Source: Deltaproteobacteria bacterium (GTDB taxonomy: Bacteria; Desulfobacterota; DSM-4660; Desulfatiglandales; Desulfatiglandaceae). From it: DNA of 7,371 nt. Shown piece after piece: positions 5,934 through 7,371 of the stretch. Positions within the stretch are counted from its first letter, which is position 1. Each line of letters opens with the position of its first letter. The stretch covers positions 1 to 7,371 of the forward strand of contig JAFDJF010000236.1 of NCBI GenBank assembly GCA_019307645.1, read 5' to 3'. Both the position numbers and the translations under genes were made by a program. The notes below the pieces were generated by a model. It had not been told where the DNA came from. It did no database searches and was given only the letters and a program-made list of their open reading frames with translations.

Positions 5934-6986
5934 TCACCTGACCCCTGCCGGATCTATCTCACAATCGAGTATCCGTGCGCCCTTGAACGCTACAAGGGTA
6001 TCGTCCCACCTTTTTTTCAGCCTTTTAATGTCTTCCCTTTCTCCCAGTGCCCACAAGGACCCCCCTGCGCCTGCCCCGGCGAACCTGGCGCCACATCCTT
6101 CACGCTCGGCCTGTTTTACAAGCTTTGCGGTGACCGGAATCAGGGCCTCCGGAGTGAGCCTTTTCCTCAATGCCATTTCCTCCTGTAAAAGCCCGGCCGC
6201 CAGGTTCCAGTTCTGTTCTTTAATGGCCAGAGCCAGATGAAGGACGATTTCATTGGCCTTGCGCCACCCTGCCCTTGTTCGGCCTGAAAGGAATTCTTTT
6301 ATCCAGTTGCGATTGGTGCGGGAAGAAACATGACTTTTGCCACTGAATGCAACCAAAAGGTGCTGTGAAAATTCTTTATAGTCCTGTCGATCGAGGAGCG
6401 GGATCCTTTCAAACGGATTTGCCTGCTTTCCATAATGCCATATCCACTGATTCACGCCACCATATACTGCTGCAGCCTGGTCTTGAAGGCCGCAGTGGCC
6501 TCCGCTGACGCCGTCTTCCAAGTGATACCCCAGGTGCAGGATCTCCCTTTTGGACAACCTGTTGCCACCCAGCATGACAGCGGCTTTTGCAAGCGCCTTG
6601 ATCAGGGCCACCAGGGCAGTACTGGACCCGCCGAGCGCTGACTTGACAGGAGACTGGGAGCTGATGTAAACCGCCACGCCATGGAAACCAAAATAGGAGA
6701 CGGCAGCGAAAAAGAGGCCAAAAGCAGAATCAAATGGAACCCGGTCTTTGCGAAAGGCCTCGCTGTGTCGAAAACCCGCTGAGGATATCTTCACCCAATT
6801 GTCTTTATAAGGGGAAAGGGCAACAAAGGTCCTGAGATTCAAGGCGATATTAATGGTGGTTGGTTCTATCCCTTCCAGTGGGAGGGCCATTGCCTTGATA
6901 TCCCATGTACCGCCGGAGTCAATACGGCACGGCGCAGAGGCCTCCACAGGTCGTTCTTTTAAAAGTGTTTTGAGAGAACTGGACAT
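5934..6986 (-). CDS. GHMP-family sugar kinase (HddA-/galactokinase-like)
   Basis: A 350-aa soluble kinase of the galactokinase/homoserine kinase/mevalonate kinase/phosphomevalonate kinase fold. Motif 1 is APCRIDSGGTWDI (18-30), corresponding to the sugar-binding RIDxGGTxD stretch of fucokinase/HddA-type members. Motif 2, the ATP-binding loop, is PVKSALGGSSTA (113-124). GLQDQAAAVYGGVN (166-179) matches the xQDQxAAxxGG segment with the catalytic Asp at 169. Motif 3 is CGARFAGAGAGGS (298-310). ATG at 6986 has GGAG (6995-6998) 8 nt upstream. It is divergent from a GmhA-like isomerase gene, which makes heptose-7-phosphate kinase (HddA role) attractive. However, the protein also resembles sugar kinases annotated only as GHMP kinase or galactokinase, so substrate and symbol are left open. 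It converges on the 90-aa gene with a 4-nt gap. Confidence 0.82.
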   Translation of the reverse strand: MSSSLKTLLKERPVEASAPCRIDSGGTWDIKAMALPLEGIEPTTINIALNLRTFVALSPYKDNWVKISSAGFRHSEAFRKDRVPFDSAFGLFFAAVSYFGFHGVAVYISSQSPVKSALGGSSTALVALIKALAKAAVMLGGNRLSKREILHLGYHLEDGVSGGHCGLQDQAAAVYGGVNQWIWHYGKQANPFERIPLLDRQDYKEFSQHLLVAFSGKSHVSSRTNRNWIKEFLSGRTRAGWRKANEIVLHLALAIKEQNWNLAAGLLQEEMALRKRLTPEALIPVTAKLVKQAEREGCGARFAGAGAGGSLWALGEREDIKRLKKRWDDTLVAFKGARILDCEIDPAGVR

Positions 6987-7047
6987 GTCTTGTGCTCCGG
7001 TAGGCAGCTGGTTCCTTGAAATACCCTCATACCTCTGTTTATGCTCC

Positions 7048-7076
7048 TTTATAAATCATCTCGTAGACCCTGTCCA
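7048..7076 (-). promoter_or_regulatory. Sigma70-type promoter for the GHMP kinase gene
   Basis: Read on the minus strand: TGGACA (7076-7071), 17-bp spacer, TATAAA (7053-7048), each one base from consensus. The transcription start would be near 7041, giving a leader of about 55 nt before the kinase ATG at 6986. Confidence 0.6.
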
Positions 7077-7098
7077 CCCCGGGCCCAAAGGTGCTGAG

Positions 7099-7125
7099 TT
7101 GACAAATGACTTCAAAAGCTATAAT
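7099..7125 (+). promoter_or_regulatory. Promoter for the GmhA-like gene, consensus hexamers with short spacer
   Basis: TTGACA (7099-7104) and TATAAT (7120-7125), both perfect, are separated by 15 bp, about 2 bp shorter than the usual optimum. The start would be near 7132, leaving a leader of about 63 nt. This promoter is back-to-back with the kinase promoter; the two -35 boxes are 22 bp apart with CCCGGGCCC (7078-7086) between them. Confidence 0.6.
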
Positions 7126-7133
7126 TTTCGTCA

Positions 7134-7149
7134 AGATATTGAGATATTG
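7134..7149 (+). repeat. Tandem AGATATTG x2 in leader of the GmhA-like gene
   Basis: AGATATTG occurs at 7134-7141 and again directly at 7142-7149, just after the predicted transcription start. It could be a protein-binding site or chance in AT-rich sequence. Confidence 0.3.
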
Positions 7150-7182
7150 GTACCCGGATCAATACGATTTATACTTTGATAT

Positions 7183-7188
7183 GAGGGG
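7183..7188 (+). promoter_or_regulatory. Ribosome binding site supporting the TTG start of gmhA
   Basis: GAGGGG sits 6 nt before TTG at 7195. With an in-frame TAA directly before the TTG, it fixes the start codon. Confidence 0.75.
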
Positions 7189-7194
7189 CTGTAA

Positions 7195-7371
7195 TTGGAA
7201 GAGATTATCGAAAGAGTTCTTGCAGACAGCATAAAGGTCAAGGAAACGTTTATCAGGAATAATGTTTCTAATCTGATTCTTCTGGCAGAAAAAATTGCCA
7301 ATGCCTTTATGAACGACCGCAAGCTAATGCTCTGCGGAAACGGCGGAAGCGCAGCAGATGCCCAGCATATT
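7195..7371 (+). CDS. gmhA: Phosphoheptose isomerase (sedoheptulose 7-phosphate isomerase), N-terminal part
   Basis: The first 59 residues of a SIS-domain protein; the gene runs off the right edge in frame. GmhA converts sedoheptulose 7-phosphate to D-glycero-D-manno-heptose 7-phosphate, the first step of ADP- or GDP-heptose synthesis for lipopolysaccharide core or other glycans, in the cytoplasm. The N-terminal helical region (EEIIERVLADSIKVKETF) is followed by LMLCGNGGSAADAQHI (44-59), the phosphate-binding start of the SIS fold and a hallmark of GmhA. The start is forced: a TAA stop (7192-7194) immediately precedes TTG at 7195, and the next in-frame ATG falls 38 codons in, after the N-terminal helix. 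GAGGGG (7183-7188) lies 6 nt before the TTG. It is divergent from the GHMP kinase gene. The closely related DiaA has a similar motif, but the pairing with the sugar kinase favours GmhA. Confidence 0.85.
   Translation, partial: MEEIIERVLADSIKVKETFIRNNVSNLILLAEKIANAFMNDRKLMLCGNGGSAADAQHI

Noticed and set aside
6966..7037. 23-codon minus-strand open frame (MRVFQGTSC) overlapping the kinase start, as a leader peptide
   Set aside because: No conserved attenuator structure or amino-acid run is visible, and it is short enough to be chance.
7147..7175. Alternative gmhA promoter TTGGTA-N17-TATACT
   Set aside because: Its predicted start would fall at the Shine-Dalgarno, leaving almost no leader; the TTGACA/TATAAT pair upstream is better.

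Overview
The window looks like a chromosomal piece from a Gram-negative bacterium, most likely of the Deltaproteobacteria/Desulfobacterota type. This is an inference from content: two adjacent PilT-type retraction ATPase genes, a small MJ0042-type zinc-ribbon protein, a GmhA-type heptose isomerase (lipopolysaccharide heptose) and intermediate base composition. No rRNA, tRNA or CRISPR array was seen.

Layout. Positions 1-261 hold no supportable gene, only short hairpins and a degenerate repeat-like patch. Positions 262-2032 (minus strand) carry panB then panE, two consecutive steps of pantoate/coenzyme A precursor synthesis, 13 nt apart and each with its own Shine-Dalgarno (SD) site. Positions 2033-2651 are a 619-nt intergenic region. 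It contains a 182-bp MITE-like element (2122-2303) with about 31-bp imperfect terminal inverted repeats, flanking 10-bp direct repeats and an exact 2 x 40-bp internal tandem duplication. It also contains a good sigma70-type promoter facing the pil genes. Positions 2652-5929 (plus strand) form a probable four-gene operon: pilT, a divergent pilT paralogue, a zinc-ribbon/degenerate-receiver protein, and an unrecognised 90-aa acidic protein.

Positions 5934-6986 (minus strand) encode a GHMP-family sugar kinase whose stop lies only 4 nt from the end of the 90-aa gene. Positions 6987-7194 are a divergent promoter region with back-to-back promoters for the kinase and for the gene at 7195. That last gene starts at a forced TTG codon, runs off the right edge and is the N-terminus of a GmhA-like phosphoheptose isomerase.

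How the genes work together. PanB and PanE make D-pantoate. The two PilT-type motors probably retract type IV pili, and the zinc-ribbon/pseudo-receiver protein is a plausible accessory or regulator by position. The GHMP kinase and GmhA-like isomerase fit successive steps of heptose activation (sedoheptulose-7-P to heptose-7-P to heptose-1,7-bisP). The kinase's exact substrate is inferred from this pairing, not shown by its sequence.
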